A DNA stretch of 64,000 bases from PoT sp049331405 (GCF_049331405.1 NZ_CP186274.1:5828001-5892000); one strand, 5' to 3'; shown: positions 45,012-55,786, numbered from the stretch's first letter. The notes: generated by a model not told the origin, from the letters alone. Made by a program: numbers and translations.

Positions 45012-46524
<1,513 letters not shown>

Positions 46525-46742
46525 GTCCGACTCACCATCCGAAGATGACTCGCCGATCCTCTCCCTCTGGGTCGAGGAAATAACTGACTGGTCGCAGACG
46601 ATTTTCATTGGGATTTGCATCCCGGAATCGTATGCCGGTTGGTGCTGCCGTCCCTGCCGCCATCCTCCCCAACCGGGAGGGGACGACCCCGACGGCTTCA
46701 CGCCGGCTTCCCTCGAGGGTCCACAACGATCCACCACGATCG

Positions 46743-46762
46743 ACCGAATTGTCAAAGAGAGC
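46743..46762 (-). promoter_or_regulatory. boxA-like antitermination site in the rRNA leader
   Basis: On the transcribed strand, GCTCTCTTTGACAATTCGGT matches the boxA consensus closely (one CT insertion). It lies about 220 bases upstream of the 16S gene and shares a 13-base core with the spacer site. Confidence 0.6.
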
Positions 46763-46922
46763 CCCCGACGATGTCAGCGGCCGGAGCGACCTGCCTCTTG
46801 GGGCGAGTCATTCCGGCCGAACACCAACGCAGGGATACGCGACCCACAGTTCAGTATCGGTTGTCCGTTATCGTCCTGTCGGCCGGTCGTCGTCACCCGT
46901 GTTGTCACAGGCGACAGGGGTA

Positions 46923-46950
46923 ATAATATCCGGAAATCGCCCGACGTCAA
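46923..46950 (-). promoter_or_regulatory. Predicted rRNA operon promoter
   Basis: On the minus strand, TTGACG (46945-46950) and TATTAT (46923-46928) are separated by 16 bases. An A-rich stretch, GAAGAAAAAACGAAGAA, lies upstream and could act as an UP element. The implied leader is about 390 bases, which fits an rRNA operon with a boxA leader. Confidence 0.65.
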
Positions 46951-47521
46951 CAAGCTGGTCCCGGATTCTTCGTTTTTTCTTCTCGGGGCCCTCCCCTGCT
47001 CTCCGCAAAAGCTCTCGGGCTGGAGATCATGGAACTCCGCATTCCCTGCCACTTCTACTACAGGGATCAGCTCCGCAGTTGGTGCGGGTCGGGGGCTCTC
47101 TACCTACTCTCTATAGAGGGAGGCGTTGCTCCTCCTCTATGACATGAAGAGCGGGTGAGGGAAAGGCAAGGGTTCCGGCCTTGATCGTCTGGAGTCCGGA
47201 TCGACCGGCCGACGATATGTAGAGACGGGCGAGGATCAGTAGAGCCTCGACTCGCGGCCTGTCCGCTGGTGGCGGTGATGGTTTACCGGCCAGCCCAGGT
47301 CATGCCCCCTGCCCTTCCGGCTCCTGCCGAGGGTCATCAAGGGAAGGCACGCGTCGAGGCCCTCCGCGAAAGCACCCGTTGGCCGACGTTTTGGCGTCAA
47401 GCGAACGAGGCTTCGTGGGCAGGTCCGCCCCCAAGGATGATCCGGTATGCTCACAACTCGACGAAGTGCTCAGCGAGCGGTCGTTCGCGAACGGGGGATT
47501 TCCCATCCCAGAGGAGCCGTC
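46951..47521. other. Intergenic region between rRNA promoter and winged-helix gene
   Basis: No gene is seen. Just upstream of the rRNA promoter there is an A-rich tract, and near 47105-47118 a short palindrome ctctatagag. The last bases hold GAGGAG for the next gene. Confidence 0.45.
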
Positions 47522-47851
47522 GTGTCCGTCGCCATGCCCATTCAAGCCGACTGGGTCAAGAGCGTGCTCTTCGACCGGGGATACCTCGCCAGGATCAAGG
47601 GCGAGTCGATCAAAGTCTATCTGACCATGCTCGAGATGTGCGGGGGAATCCCCGACAAGAGCGTGACCGTCAGCCTCAACCAACTCATGAAACGGACCCA
47701 ACTCTCGTGCCCGACGGTGATCGAGAGCCTCCTCAAACTTGAGGATCTCGGGCTCGTCGTCTCGACGACGCATGAGCGGGGCAAGGTCAAAACGTACTAC
47801 ATCTCCGACCCTCCGGCGGCCGTCTCGAGGTCAGAGGACCTCTCGGACTAA
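47522..47851 (+). CDS. Small winged-helix DNA-binding protein
   Basis: 109 residues from a GTG at 47522 (GAGGAG seven bases upstream, reading MSVAMPIQADWVKS). Its body is a helix-turn-helix/winged-helix domain: GESIKVYLTMLEMCGG, then SLNQLMKRTQLSCPTVIESL as recognition helices and a wing GKVKTYYIS. The next gene has the same layout and similar phrases (IKVYL, then SRQTVLAAIAEL), so the two are probably paralogues. Replication initiators and plasmid regulators use this fold, but no family is proven. Possibly autoregulatory. Confidence 0.7.
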   Translation: MSVAMPIQADWVKSVLFDRGYLARIKGESIKVYLTMLEMCGGIPDKSVTVSLNQLMKRTQLSCPTVIESLLKLEDLGLVVSTTHERGKVKTYYISDPPAAVSRSEDLSD

Positions 47852-47921
47852 GCGTCCCCCGGTTCGTAATTCGACCTCTCCCGCTACTGCATGACGGCAT
47901 CAAGGAGGATGACCGCAGGTC

Positions 47922-48950
47922 ATGGTCCCCTACTTCTTCCGCGTCGAGCACGACCTCCTCCGGTCCGAGTCATTCAAGCTGCTCGGCGGTTCGGCGATCA
48001 AAGTGTACCTCGTGATCGGGCTCTATTCCGACTTCGGTTCGGACTGGGCCTATCCGAGCATCCGCACGATCGCCCAGCAGGCCGGCTTGAGCCGACAGAC
48101 GGTGCTCGCCGCCATCGCCGAACTCACGAAGAACGGCCTGCTCGCCACGAGCAAGTCGAAGGGGCGGTCCACTGCCTACAAGATCATGCGCCAGGCCCCG
48201 CCGGTCCGCCCCCCGGGCAAAGGGGTCAAGGCGGTCCAGAAAGCGCTCGAAACCGGTCCAGAATTTTTAGAAGGCCCCCTCCCGACTGTCCCAAAATCTT
48301 TCAGGGTACCCCAGGAAACTGGTCTAAATCCTTTCGAGGATCTGGCCCAATTCATCGGCCCCGCAGGCCCCGCCGGTGGGCCCAATCAAGAGACAAGAAC
48401 GAGAGAAGACACTACAAGCATCCCGATTCCGGGAACACCCTTCCGACTTTCCGCCGACGGGAGGCTCCTTGTTGCTGTTGATCTTCAGGAACTGTTGACG
48501 AATCAGGGGATTCCCAAACAGCTCGCGGCGCGCATCGCCGCCCAGAAAGCACCCGAAGACGTGGCGAAGGTGCTTTTGAATGCGTTCTACCTGCAAAGCC
48601 AGGGTAAGCTCCAGAACGGACCCGGCTACATCCGCGCAGGTCTTGAAGACAATTACGAGCTCTTGCCCCAGGTCGCCACTCGACTGGAAAGCCGACGCCG
48701 GGAACTCGAAGATCGGCTTCGCACGGTGGAAGCCAAGCGCGAGCAGGAGCGCAAGCAGAGTGCGCAAGAGGCCGAGGAAGCCGCAATCAACCTCGTGATC
48801 GAAAGCCTTGATTCGCAAGAGCTTCAGGAAATGATCGACCGGGCCATCGACTCCCTGCCCGAGCCGCTCGTGCGCCGCAACCCCACCCTCTCCAACCCCT
48901 TCGTCCGGAGCCGGGTCTACGAGCTGGCCTGCGGCGAACCCCTCTCCTAA
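47922..48950 (+). CDS. Replication-protein-like winged-helix protein with helical C-terminus
   Basis: 342 residues. The N-terminal 95 residues are a winged helix (GSAIKVYLVIGLYSDFG, SIRTIAQQAGLSRQTVLAAI, wing KGRSTAYKIM). A linker and a predicted alpha-helical region (about 170-315) with many charged residues, including a likely coiled coil ESRRRELEDRLRTVEAKREQ, follow. This layout is seen in replication initiators and DnaD-like proteins, but I cannot assign a family. It begins 70 bases after the first winged-helix gene, likely in one operon, and ends 9 bases before the convergent methyltransferase stop. Confidence 0.75.
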   Translation: MVPYFFRVEHDLLRSESFKLLGGSAIKVYLVIGLYSDFGSDWAYPSIRTIAQQAGLSRQTVLAAIAELTKNGLLATSKSKGRSTAYKIMRQAPPVRPPGKGVKAVQKALETGPEFLEGPLPTVPKSFRVPQETGLNPFEDLAQFIGPAGPAGGPNQETRTREDTTSIPIPGTPFRLSADGRLLVAVDLQELLTNQGIPKQLAARIAAQKAPEDVAKVLLNAFYLQSQGKLQNGPGYIRAGLEDNYELLPQVATRLESRRRELEDRLRTVEAKREQERKQSAQEAEEAAINLVIESLDSQELQEMIDRAIDSLPEPLVRRNPTLSNPFVRSRVYELACGEPLS

Positions 48951-48959
48951 TCCTCTTCC

Positions 48960-50276
48960 TCAGCTCGGTTTGCGGCCGACGAGCAGGTCTCGGACCTGCC
49001 CGAGCATGCGCCCTTCGGTCCGGGCCCGTCGCACATGCTGGGGGAGATAGGCTCCATCCATGGGGCAGGTGATCCGGCGCTCGGGGAGGAACCCCGCCGC
49101 GGTCATGGCGGCATAGCCATAGAAGGCGTGGTCGAGATAGCCGTACCCAGCCGGGAGATCCTTCTCGGTCTGGTTTGCGAGCAGGAGTGCGAGGTAGCCG
49201 CCAGGCTTCAAGGTGGCGAAAGATCCCTTCGCGAACGCTTCCAGGAACGCAATCCACTCCGAGAGCGGTGCCGTATCCACACCATCGCGGATATAACGTC
49301 TGGCGAGCATCGTGTGATAGGGCGGATCGCAGAAGACAAGGTTGCATCCCGCCGTTTCGCTTGGAAATCCCTGATTTACGTCGTTCTGCAGGATCTCTGG
49401 ACGTACAGGCGAGAGATCATACGCGAGACAGCGGCGTCCCATGGAATTGCAGACGTCCAGGGTTGTGCCGCCGCCGGCCATCGGGTCGACGACGAGGTCT
49501 CCCGGGCTGGTGAAGTAGTGGAGCGTGTGGGCGACGATCGCCGGGGGGATCGAGCCGGGGTGGGGGATGCCGAAGGCCCGGTCGTGCTTGAACGACCAGA
49601 CATCGTAGGGGGTCGGGCGGAATCCGGCCGAGAAGCGGTCGCGACGCCTCAGGTCTTTATAAGCGGCATGGACAGTCTTGGTTCCGGCGTCGAGCTGTTC
49701 GATTCCGTTGCGCGCCCGGGCGTCGCCCGATTGCGCCGTCTTCCAGATGGCGCGGGCCTGGCGGTAGAGATCCTTGCCGCCGATTCCAAGAGTCTTGGCG
49801 ATCTTGATGTCGCTGCGACCGCCCCGATCGTCGGAATTCCGACGATCGGCAGATTCGTCCTGAAACTGGCGTAGGTTGGCGTTTCGACGCCCCTTGGCCT
49901 CCTGCTCTTCCCACTCTTCGAGCGAGTCGGCCTCGCGCATCAATTGACTGAAGGTTTTGACACGCTGGCGGTTATATTCGAGAACGGCCATCCGGCGTTC
50001 ATCGGCCGACCGTAATTTTCTGACCTCGCAGGGGACCTCGACCAGTTCCAGGACGCGGGCGCAGGCGAGGCGGCGGTGGCCGGAGATGACCTCCCACGAG
50101 CCGGAGCTTGGGGTTACGACGAGGGGGACGAGGATCCCGTGTTCCCTGACGCTCTCGAGGAGGCCCCCGGTCTCGAGGCTCGGGTCGCCATAAATCGAGA
50201 TGCTAAATGAATTTGCCTTCAAGTTTTCGGTGGGAATCGGACGAACGGATGGGAGTGCGGGCAGTGTGGAAGGCAT
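48960..50276 (-). CDS. ParB-domain protein fused to a DNA adenine/cytosine methyltransferase
   Basis: 438 residues. Residues 10-105 are a ParB/Srx-type N-terminal domain (WEVISGHRRLACA, GHRR at 66-69, CTPase-like box). A helical, HTH-like middle (KIAKTLGIGGKDLYRQA) leads to an amino-methyltransferase domain with motif I DPMAGGGTT (264-272) before motif IV DPPY (317-320), an order of the N6A/N4C group. A separate restriction enzyme is not visible. Such ParB-methyltransferase fusions are common in phages and plasmids. It is convergent with the winged-helix pair, suggesting a small mobile-type module. Confidence 0.88.
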   Translation of the reverse strand: MPSTLPALPSVRPIPTENLKANSFSISIYGDPSLETGGLLESVREHGILVPLVVTPSSGSWEVISGHRRLACARVLELVEVPCEVRKLRSADERRMAVLEYNRQRVKTFSQLMREADSLEEWEEQEAKGRRNANLRQFQDESADRRNSDDRGGRSDIKIAKTLGIGGKDLYRQARAIWKTAQSGDARARNGIEQLDAGTKTVHAAYKDLRRRDRFSAGFRPTPYDVWSFKHDRAFGIPHPGSIPPAIVAHTLHYFTSPGDLVVDPMAGGGTTLDVCNSMGRRCLAYDLSPVRPEILQNDVNQGFPSETAGCNLVFCDPPYHTMLARRYIRDGVDTAPLSEWIAFLEAFAKGSFATLKPGGYLALLLANQTEKDLPAGYGYLDHAFYGYAAMTAAGFLPERRITCPMDGAYLPQHVRRARTEGRMLGQVRDLLVGRKPS

Positions 50277-50592
50277 GGCCGGGGCGTCCTTGTCCTCAGC
50301 GGGTCGTCATCAAGGTTGTGGCTTGGTCCGCCGCCCACGGAGTCTCGCGCGGGGCTGCTTGCGTCGATCTCCGGTCTTTGGAGGCGGAGGCTAGCAGAGG
50401 TCCGGATGTCTGTCCAGGACGGTTTCGCCGGTCTTGACGACTGCGGGCGACCATAAGGGTGATACCGACCTTTGGGATGGACGGCGATTTCGAGAGTGAT
50501 GACAATGCGACCTCGTCAGTCGGGCCCATCGAGCGGTTCAATCCCTCGGAGGTCCTCGACGCTGAGGGCTGGTGCAGGGAGGCATCCAACCT
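50277..50592. other. Divergent intergenic region
   Basis: About 316 bases between the starts of the methyltransferase (minus) and the glycosyltransferase (plus). No gene or clear promoter seen. Confidence 0.45.
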
Positions 50593-51483
50593 ATGTCATC
50601 GATGAGACAAGATCGGTCCCATCGGCTGGGGCCGGCGGTCCGGTCGCGAGCCCAGCGTGTGGGGGAGTTTGCGCCGGCGGACCTGGATGAGGCGCGACGC
50701 CTCTCGGTCGTGGTCCCGGCCAAGAACGAGTCGGCGAGCCTGCCGCAACTCGTGCAGGAGATTGCCCAGGCCCTGCGGCCCTTGTGTTCTCAGGGGCGCA
50801 TGGCGGGCTTCGAGATCGTCGTGGTGGATGACGGCTCGACCGACGAGACGCCCGCCGTCCTGCGTCGGCTCATGGTCGACTACCCCGAGCTGAAGCCGCT
50901 GACCTTGGCGAGCAACGTGGGGCAATCGGGGGCCACCGCCGCCGGCTTCCGCGCGGTGACCGGCGAATGGGTCGCCACGCTGGATGCCGACCTCCAGAAC
51001 AACCCGGCCGACCTCGTCCTGCTCTGGGACGCCCTGCCCGGTCACGAGGTGGCCCTCGGCTGGCGGACGAAGCGCGAGGACGTCTGGTCGAAGCGGGTGA
51101 TCAGCCGCTGGGCGAACCGGGTCCGCAACGCCGCGCTCGGGCAGTCGATCAGGGATACGGGGTGCTCGGTCCGGATCTTCCCCCGGGAGATGGCGCTCCG
51201 GCTGCCGATGTTCCACGGTGCACACCGGTTCCTCGGGCCGCTCCTGATCCGCGAGGGGTGCCGGATCGTGCAGGTGCCGGTGACGCATCGTCCCCGCCCG
51301 CATGGGACCTCGCACTACAACATCTGGAACCGGTCGATCCGGGTCGTCGTCGACCTGTTGGGCGTCTGCTGGCTCCTGCGACGGCCGGTCCGATACCAGG
51401 TAGCCATGCCGGGAGATGCGGAGCAGCTCCCCTACCCTTCGCCTTCGAGCCCCGTCTCGAAGGGCGTCAGCCAGGAGGCCTGA
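50593..51483 (+). CDS. Family 2 glycosyltransferase (dolichyl-phosphate sugar transferase-like)
   Basis: 296 residues from the ATG at 50593 with GGGAGG upstream. The GT-A core has LSVVVPAKNESASLPQL, VVVDDGSTDETP and DADLQNNPADL. There is only one likely membrane segment near the C-terminus (VVVDLLGVCWLLRRP). The group makes polyprenyl-phosphate sugars or transfers them. The next gene, three bases downstream, encodes the LAB_N membrane protein, a pairing seen in gene clusters for lipid-linked sugars and lipid A modification. Confidence 0.88.
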   Translation: MSSMRQDRSHRLGPAVRSRAQRVGEFAPADLDEARRLSVVVPAKNESASLPQLVQEIAQALRPLCSQGRMAGFEIVVVDDGSTDETPAVLRRLMVDYPELKPLTLASNVGQSGATAAGFRAVTGEWVATLDADLQNNPADLVLLWDALPGHEVALGWRTKREDVWSKRVISRWANRVRNAALGQSIRDTGCSVRIFPREMALRLPMFHGAHRFLGPLLIREGCRIVQVPVTHRPRPHGTSHYNIWNRSIRVVVDLLGVCWLLRRPVRYQVAMPGDAEQLPYPSPSSPVSKGVSQEA

Positions 51484-51486
51484 TCG

Positions 51487-51903
51487 ATGTCGGACTTCGG
51501 AGTACTGATGTCGGACGTTTGGCACATGCTTTCGCATATGTCGATCTGGGTCAAGATCGGCTTCCTGGGCCAGGCGGTCTTCACCGCCAGGTTCGTCGTG
51601 CAGTGGGTGGCCTCGGAGAAGAAGCGCGACTCGGTCATGCCCGTCGCCTTCTGGTGGCTCAGCCTCTCCGGCGGCCTGATCCTGCTCTCGTATGCGATCC
51701 ACCGCAAGGACCCGGTGATCATCCTCGGGCAAGCGATGGGATTGGTCGTCTACGTCAGGAACCTGATGCTCGTCGCGAAGGCCCAACGGCGGGGCACCAG
51801 GCGCACGAAGAAGGCCCCGGCGACGACCACAGCCGCAGTCGCCGCGACCCCCAAGCCCCACCGCTTCGACACGCCGGCCGCGAAGGAAGTCCCCTGGGCC
51901 TGA
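51487..51903 (+). CDS. LAB_N (lipid-A-disaccharide synthase N-terminal-like) membrane protein
   Basis: 138 residues. Three or four membrane helices: about SIWVKIGFLGQAVFTARFVVQW, then PVAFWWLSLSGGLILLSYAI, then VIILGQAMGLVVYVRNLML, as in the LAB_N domain. A Lys/Thr/Ala-rich tail follows. The domain occurs as a partner for GT2 enzymes in lipid-linked sugar transport or modification; transport across the membrane is the usual suggestion. It starts three bases after the GT2 stop. Confidence 0.85.
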   Translation: MSDFGVLMSDVWHMLSHMSIWVKIGFLGQAVFTARFVVQWVASEKKRDSVMPVAFWWLSLSGGLILLSYAIHRKDPVIILGQAMGLVVYVRNLMLVAKAQRRGTRRTKKAPATTTAAVAATPKPHRFDTPAAKEVPWA

Positions 51904-51972
51904 GCCCAGAAGCTTCCCCGCGGCCAATCTCCCGCAATCGATTTCAAGGACCGAGCTGCCGTTGAAGACCCC

Positions 51973-54204
51973 TCAGCGACGGAGGTCGGCGATCGGGCAG
52001 CCGATCGCGGCGACCTTCGGGTTGGGGATGGTTCGACCCGCGAGCAAGGCGTCGATGGCGTCGCGGAGGTCGTTCTGGCTCGGGGCGGGACGCTGCCGGC
52101 CGAGCTTGCCGAAGCGGTCGTCGATCCGTCCGCAGTAGACGACCTCAGCTTCGGGGGAGATTATAGCGGCTTCCGGGGTCACCTTCGCGCCGGTCTTGGC
52201 GACGAGGTCGTGCTTGGGGTCGAGGAGGATCGGCAGGTCGAGGCCGTATTCCTTGGCGTGCTCCCTGGCGGAGTCGGCCGAGGTTTCCGGGTCGACGTGG
52301 ACGACCAGGAACGAGATCCCCTTGCCGGCGTAGTCGCGGGCGATCCGGCCGATCTCCTGGGTGTACTGGTTGGCGACTGGACAGTCTCGGGTCACGAAGA
52401 CGAGGACGTTGGCCTTGGTTCCCGCCTCGGGTTGCAGGGGAGTCCAGGTTCTGCCCTGGACGTCGGTCATACGAGGGCCTCGGTCAACCTTCGGGTCGGA
52501 AGGCTCCATGCGAGACTGGACGCCTTTGGCCAACCGCTGGAGGAGCCTGGTCCGCCGAGGCGTGGCGTCAGACATCGGCTTCGCTCCGGGGGTCTTCTCC
52601 TCATCTGATGCCGGGCGGAGGGCTTCGATCTCAGGGCGATCGAGTGCGCCGTCGCCGTTGCTGTCGATCCGTCCCATGAACGGCTGGAGCCGGTCGGGGA
52701 TTTCTTCACCTTCGAGCTTCCCGTTCTTGTCGGCGTCGAGCACGTCGAAGATGGCCAGGAGTCGCTCCGGGCCGGCGTTCTGGAGCATGCCGTTCCTGAG
52801 CAGAGCCCCTCGACCACCGGCTCCGAGCCGGCCACCCGTGTCGCCGCCGCTGAACGTGGCGGGGCCTCGGTACGAGGCGATATCCGACTCGTTCACGGCG
52901 ACGAAGGCCAGGCCGACGGCTCCCATCTCGTCCGTCGAGCCCTCGCCCCAGCGTACGTGGACCGGCGGATTCGACGGGTTGCGGGGGTTGTCGGCCGAGT
53001 TGTCGTAGACGAGGGTCGTGCGGACGATTGCCCCCTTCGGCAGGCGGACGGGCTCGGCGTAGTTGTATCGCCCTTGCCAGTTGAAGTCCCAATCATCGAT
53101 GGCGAAGAGCTTGAGCTCCTTGCCGTCGGGCAGCTCGGCGATGGCCTTCATCTTCGTGCAGATGTAGTGGGCATGGCCGCCGGCCGAGACGACGTCGATG
53201 TCGAAGGGGACCTTCCATTCGCCTCGGATCGTGAAGTCCTTCTCGCCCGGCTTGATGCCTTTAGTCCGAAGCTCGGTCCCGATGCCGAAGAGTTGAGGGG
53301 CCTGCATCCCCAGGAGCTTCTTCTTCGGGGCCTTCTTCGCGAAGTAGAGGCCGAAGGAGGTCTGCTCGCGCTCGGCTTTGCCGGAGGGGTGGAAGTGTAT
53401 CTGCACGACGAGGTCGGACTGCTTGGGGAGTGGATAGGCGAGGTCCATCGGCAGGTGCCTCGGGGTCGCCCCGACGGCCCAGCCGCCGAGCGAGCCGGTG
53501 CGGGGGAACCCCATCCGGCTGAAGCCTTGGCCGGGGTCGGCCTCGTCGAGCTTGCGGGACGCCCCGGTGCTGTCGAGGAAGTAGATCGCGTGGTGGACCA
53601 CCGACCGCGCGGTGGGCCGGATCTCGACGGCCGTCACCCACTTGTCCTCATCGAGGTTGAGCGGCAGGACGAACATCCGGTAGATGTCGCGGCCGTCGGC
53701 CGGGATCTCGAAAGGCTCGGGGAGCGTCACGACCATATCGGGCTTGCCGAGGCTCCAGCCGCCGGGGGCGAAGGTGGGCAGCGGCGGCAGCTTGTCGGCC
53801 GGGCCTTCGGGCATGCCGGCCTCGACCCAGCGGTCGATCAGGGCGATCTCGTCCTTCGAGAGCCGACGCTCGTCCTGGAAGTGGCCCCATCCCTCGGCGG
53901 GGGGCCAGGGGGGCATATAGCCATCGCCGATCACGTCGCGGATGAGATGCCCACGTTTCTTCACGTCGGAATACGAGGTGAGCGTGAAGGGTGTCCCCTC
54001 CCCCGGGCGGTGGCACGAGGTGCAGTTCTTGAAGACGACCGCAGCGACATTCTCGGTGAAAGTGACCGGGGCATCGTCCGCGGCGACGGCCCGGCCGACC
54101 GTGGGCCAGATCAAAGCCAGGATGGCGAGTACCAGGCTCGCGGGTCGAATGGGTCGGCTTCGGCCGATGTCGGCGGAAGTATCTGCGTCGAGACGTCCAC
54201 GCAT
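51973..54204 (-). CDS. Secreted cytochrome c / copper monooxygenase-like / EF-hand / redoxin protein
   Basis: 743 residues from the ATG at 54204 (GGGAG six bases upstream). A hydrophobic signal or anchor (22-42) is followed by a haem-binding CTSCH (61-65) in a cytochrome c-like region, then a long beta-rich part similar to copper type II ascorbate-dependent monooxygenases (PHM-like, with HxH-type ligands in VVHHAIYF and HFHPSG). Two EF-hands follow at about 485-525 (DADKNGKLEGEE and DSNGDGALDRPE). The C-terminal redoxin has the thioredoxin-fold CPVANQY (about 607). Electron flow between these domains is inference. It follows the membrane protein and the sigma factor genes in one operon. Confidence 0.85.
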   Translation of the reverse strand: MRGRLDADTSADIGRSRPIRPASLVLAILALIWPTVGRAVAADDAPVTFTENVAAVVFKNCTSCHRPGEGTPFTLTSYSDVKKRGHLIRDVIGDGYMPPWPPAEGWGHFQDERRLSKDEIALIDRWVEAGMPEGPADKLPPLPTFAPGGWSLGKPDMVVTLPEPFEIPADGRDIYRMFVLPLNLDEDKWVTAVEIRPTARSVVHHAIYFLDSTGASRKLDEADPGQGFSRMGFPRTGSLGGWAVGATPRHLPMDLAYPLPKQSDLVVQIHFHPSGKAEREQTSFGLYFAKKAPKKKLLGMQAPQLFGIGTELRTKGIKPGEKDFTIRGEWKVPFDIDVVSAGGHAHYICTKMKAIAELPDGKELKLFAIDDWDFNWQGRYNYAEPVRLPKGAIVRTTLVYDNSADNPRNPSNPPVHVRWGEGSTDEMGAVGLAFVAVNESDIASYRGPATFSGGDTGGRLGAGGRGALLRNGMLQNAGPERLLAIFDVLDADKNGKLEGEEIPDRLQPFMGRIDSNGDGALDRPEIEALRPASDEEKTPGAKPMSDATPRRTRLLQRLAKGVQSRMEPSDPKVDRGPRMTDVQGRTWTPLQPEAGTKANVLVFVTRDCPVANQYTQEIGRIARDYAGKGISFLVVHVDPETSADSAREHAKEYGLDLPILLDPKHDLVAKTGAKVTPEAAIISPEAEVVYCGRIDDRFGKLGRQRPAPSQNDLRDAIDALLAGRTIPNPKVAAIGCPIADLRR

Positions 54205-54205
54205 G

Positions 54206-55174
54206 TCATTCTCCCAACAGGAGTGAACCGAAAAAACGGATGAGCTCACGGCGCCTCCGGAGGGGTTGGTCCGGGCCGTAGGTGAGGTGTTCGGGATCCA
54301 GGTGCCCCGAGAGACGATAGGCCTGCTCGGGCTGGGAGGCGGTTTGGTCGAAGGTGAAGGAGACCTGGGCGATCGCCCGGCCGAGGTGCATCCTGGCCAG
54401 GACGACGCGCCGGACTCGCTTGGTTTCGTTGTCGATCTCGACCTCGACGCTCCGGAACCGGCGCGGGGGGCGGCTCGGCTTGAGTGTGCCGCGGATCCGC
54501 GTGATGCCGGCCGACGCATCCGTGTCGTCGTCGACGATGTTCGAATCGAAATCGGTCAGGAGCAGGTCGAGGACGGTCTCGAGGTCGAGGCTGCAGAGTT
54601 CGAGGGCGAGGGCGAGGGGCATCGGCGCCTCCTCGGTGACGAAGAAGAGGCCCGTCTCTCGGTTCGGGGCGATCCAGGGCTGTCCCCTCTCGTCACGCCC
54701 GCAGGCCCAGGTCCAGTCGGCGCGCCTGGCCTCGATCCAGAAACGGTCGGCGCGGGTCCAGAGCCGGCAGTCGAGGGGCGCGAGGGCCGCGAGGAACGGG
54801 AACCGCTCGGCCACCCCATGGGATAAGTTGATCTGGATCCGATACATGTAGTCGGATCTTGGTTCGAGGGCTGCCTTGGCGACGCGGACGAGGTTGATGG
54901 CGTCGGCCCGGACCGAGGCCCGGTGCTGGTTCCAGGCGAAGATCATCACCAGGCAGGCGGCGGCGACCCCCATGCTCCACCGTGCAGAGGCGGTCGGGAT
55001 GCGGGGTGGACGGCGAGTCTTCGGGGCCTCAGGGGTGGTCGCGTTCTTCGCGCGGACTCCGGCGAGGATCCGTTCTGCGTCGACGGTTCGTTCTTGCTCT
55101 TGCAGGAAGGCGCGAACCAGGGAATCCACGCGTTGTTCGGGAACGGGGCTCGTGCGGCGGGCCTGATGGTCCAT
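54206..55174 (-). CDS. Membrane protein, possibly anti-sigma factor or sigma-linked sensor
   Basis: 322 residues. Residues 1-65 are a basic cytoplasmic segment, one membrane helix spans about 67-82, and the rest is a beta-rich external domain with several Trp and Asp. It sits between an ECF sigma factor gene (three bases before it) and the large secreted redox protein (one base after it), the order expected for sigma/anti-sigma/target operons. No zinc-binding anti-sigma motif is visible in the first 60 residues, so the role is inference. Confidence 0.65.
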   Translation of the reverse strand: MDHQARRTSPVPEQRVDSLVRAFLQEQERTVDAERILAGVRAKNATTPEAPKTRRPPRIPTASARWSMGVAAACLVMIFAWNQHRASVRADAINLVRVAKAALEPRSDYMYRIQINLSHGVAERFPFLAALAPLDCRLWTRADRFWIEARRADWTWACGRDERGQPWIAPNRETGLFFVTEEAPMPLALALELCSLDLETVLDLLLTDFDSNIVDDDTDASAGITRIRGTLKPSRPPRRFRSVEVEIDNETKRVRRVVLARMHLGRAIAQVSFTFDQTASQPEQAYRLSGHLDPEHLTYGPDQPLRRRRELIRFFGSLLLGE

Positions 55175-55177
55175 GGT

Positions 55178-55786
55178 TCAGGGCCTTCCTAAGTAGGGGG
55201 CCAGGTTCGTCTCCATCGCCGAGCGGGCTCGGTGGACGAGCACGCCGGCGTTGCTGGGGCTGACCTCGAGGATCTCGGCGATCTCCTGCAGGGTGTGCCC
55301 CTGGCTCTTCAACTCGAGTGCGGCCCTCTGGGGGACGGGCAGCCGCGCGAGGCCTTGGTCGATGGCCGAGGCCAGTTCCTGGTCGAGGAGCCTCCGGCTC
55401 GGGTCGGGGGCAGAACGATCCGCGATCCAGGAGGCTTGGTCCCGCTCACCTGCCCGGCTCCCGAAGAGCGAGATCGTGGGCCGTCGACGGGTCTTGAAGT
55501 TGATGCAGGCGTTGCTGACGGACCTGAGCAGCAACTTCAGCCCGTCCCGGGCCAGGTCGTAGTCATGCACTTTGGCCAGGAGGCGGCAGTAGCATTCCTG
55601 GACGACATCCTCGGCCCGCTCGCGGTCGCGGAGCAGGGAGGTCGCATAGGCTACCGCACTGGGGGCCGTGGCCAGGATCCAGGCGGACTGATCGTCCAGA
55701 TCCACCGGCGCAACGAGCGTGCCGACGATCGTGGGGGCCTCACTCGGCTTCAGATCTTGCCCGCGTTCGTGCGATGGGTCGGTCAT
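55178..55786 (-). CDS. RNA polymerase ECF sigma factor
   Basis: 202 residues from the ATG at 55786; a TTG at 55810 is an alternative. Region 2: YATSLLRDRERAEDVVQECYCRLLAK. Region 4: LARLPVPQRAALELKSQGHTLQEIAEILEVSPSNAGVLVHRAR. It heads a three-gene operon with a membrane protein and a multidomain redox protein. It probably controls its own operon, but no promoter is recognised upstream. Confidence 0.9.
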   Translation of the reverse strand: MTDPSHERGQDLKPSEAPTIVGTLVAPVDLDDQSAWILATAPSAVAYATSLLRDRERAEDVVQECYCRLLAKVHDYDLARDGLKLLLRSVSNACINFKTRRRPTISLFGSRAGERDQASWIADRSAPDPSRRLLDQELASAIDQGLARLPVPQRAALELKSQGHTLQEIAEILEVSPSNAGVLVHRARSAMETNLAPYLGRP

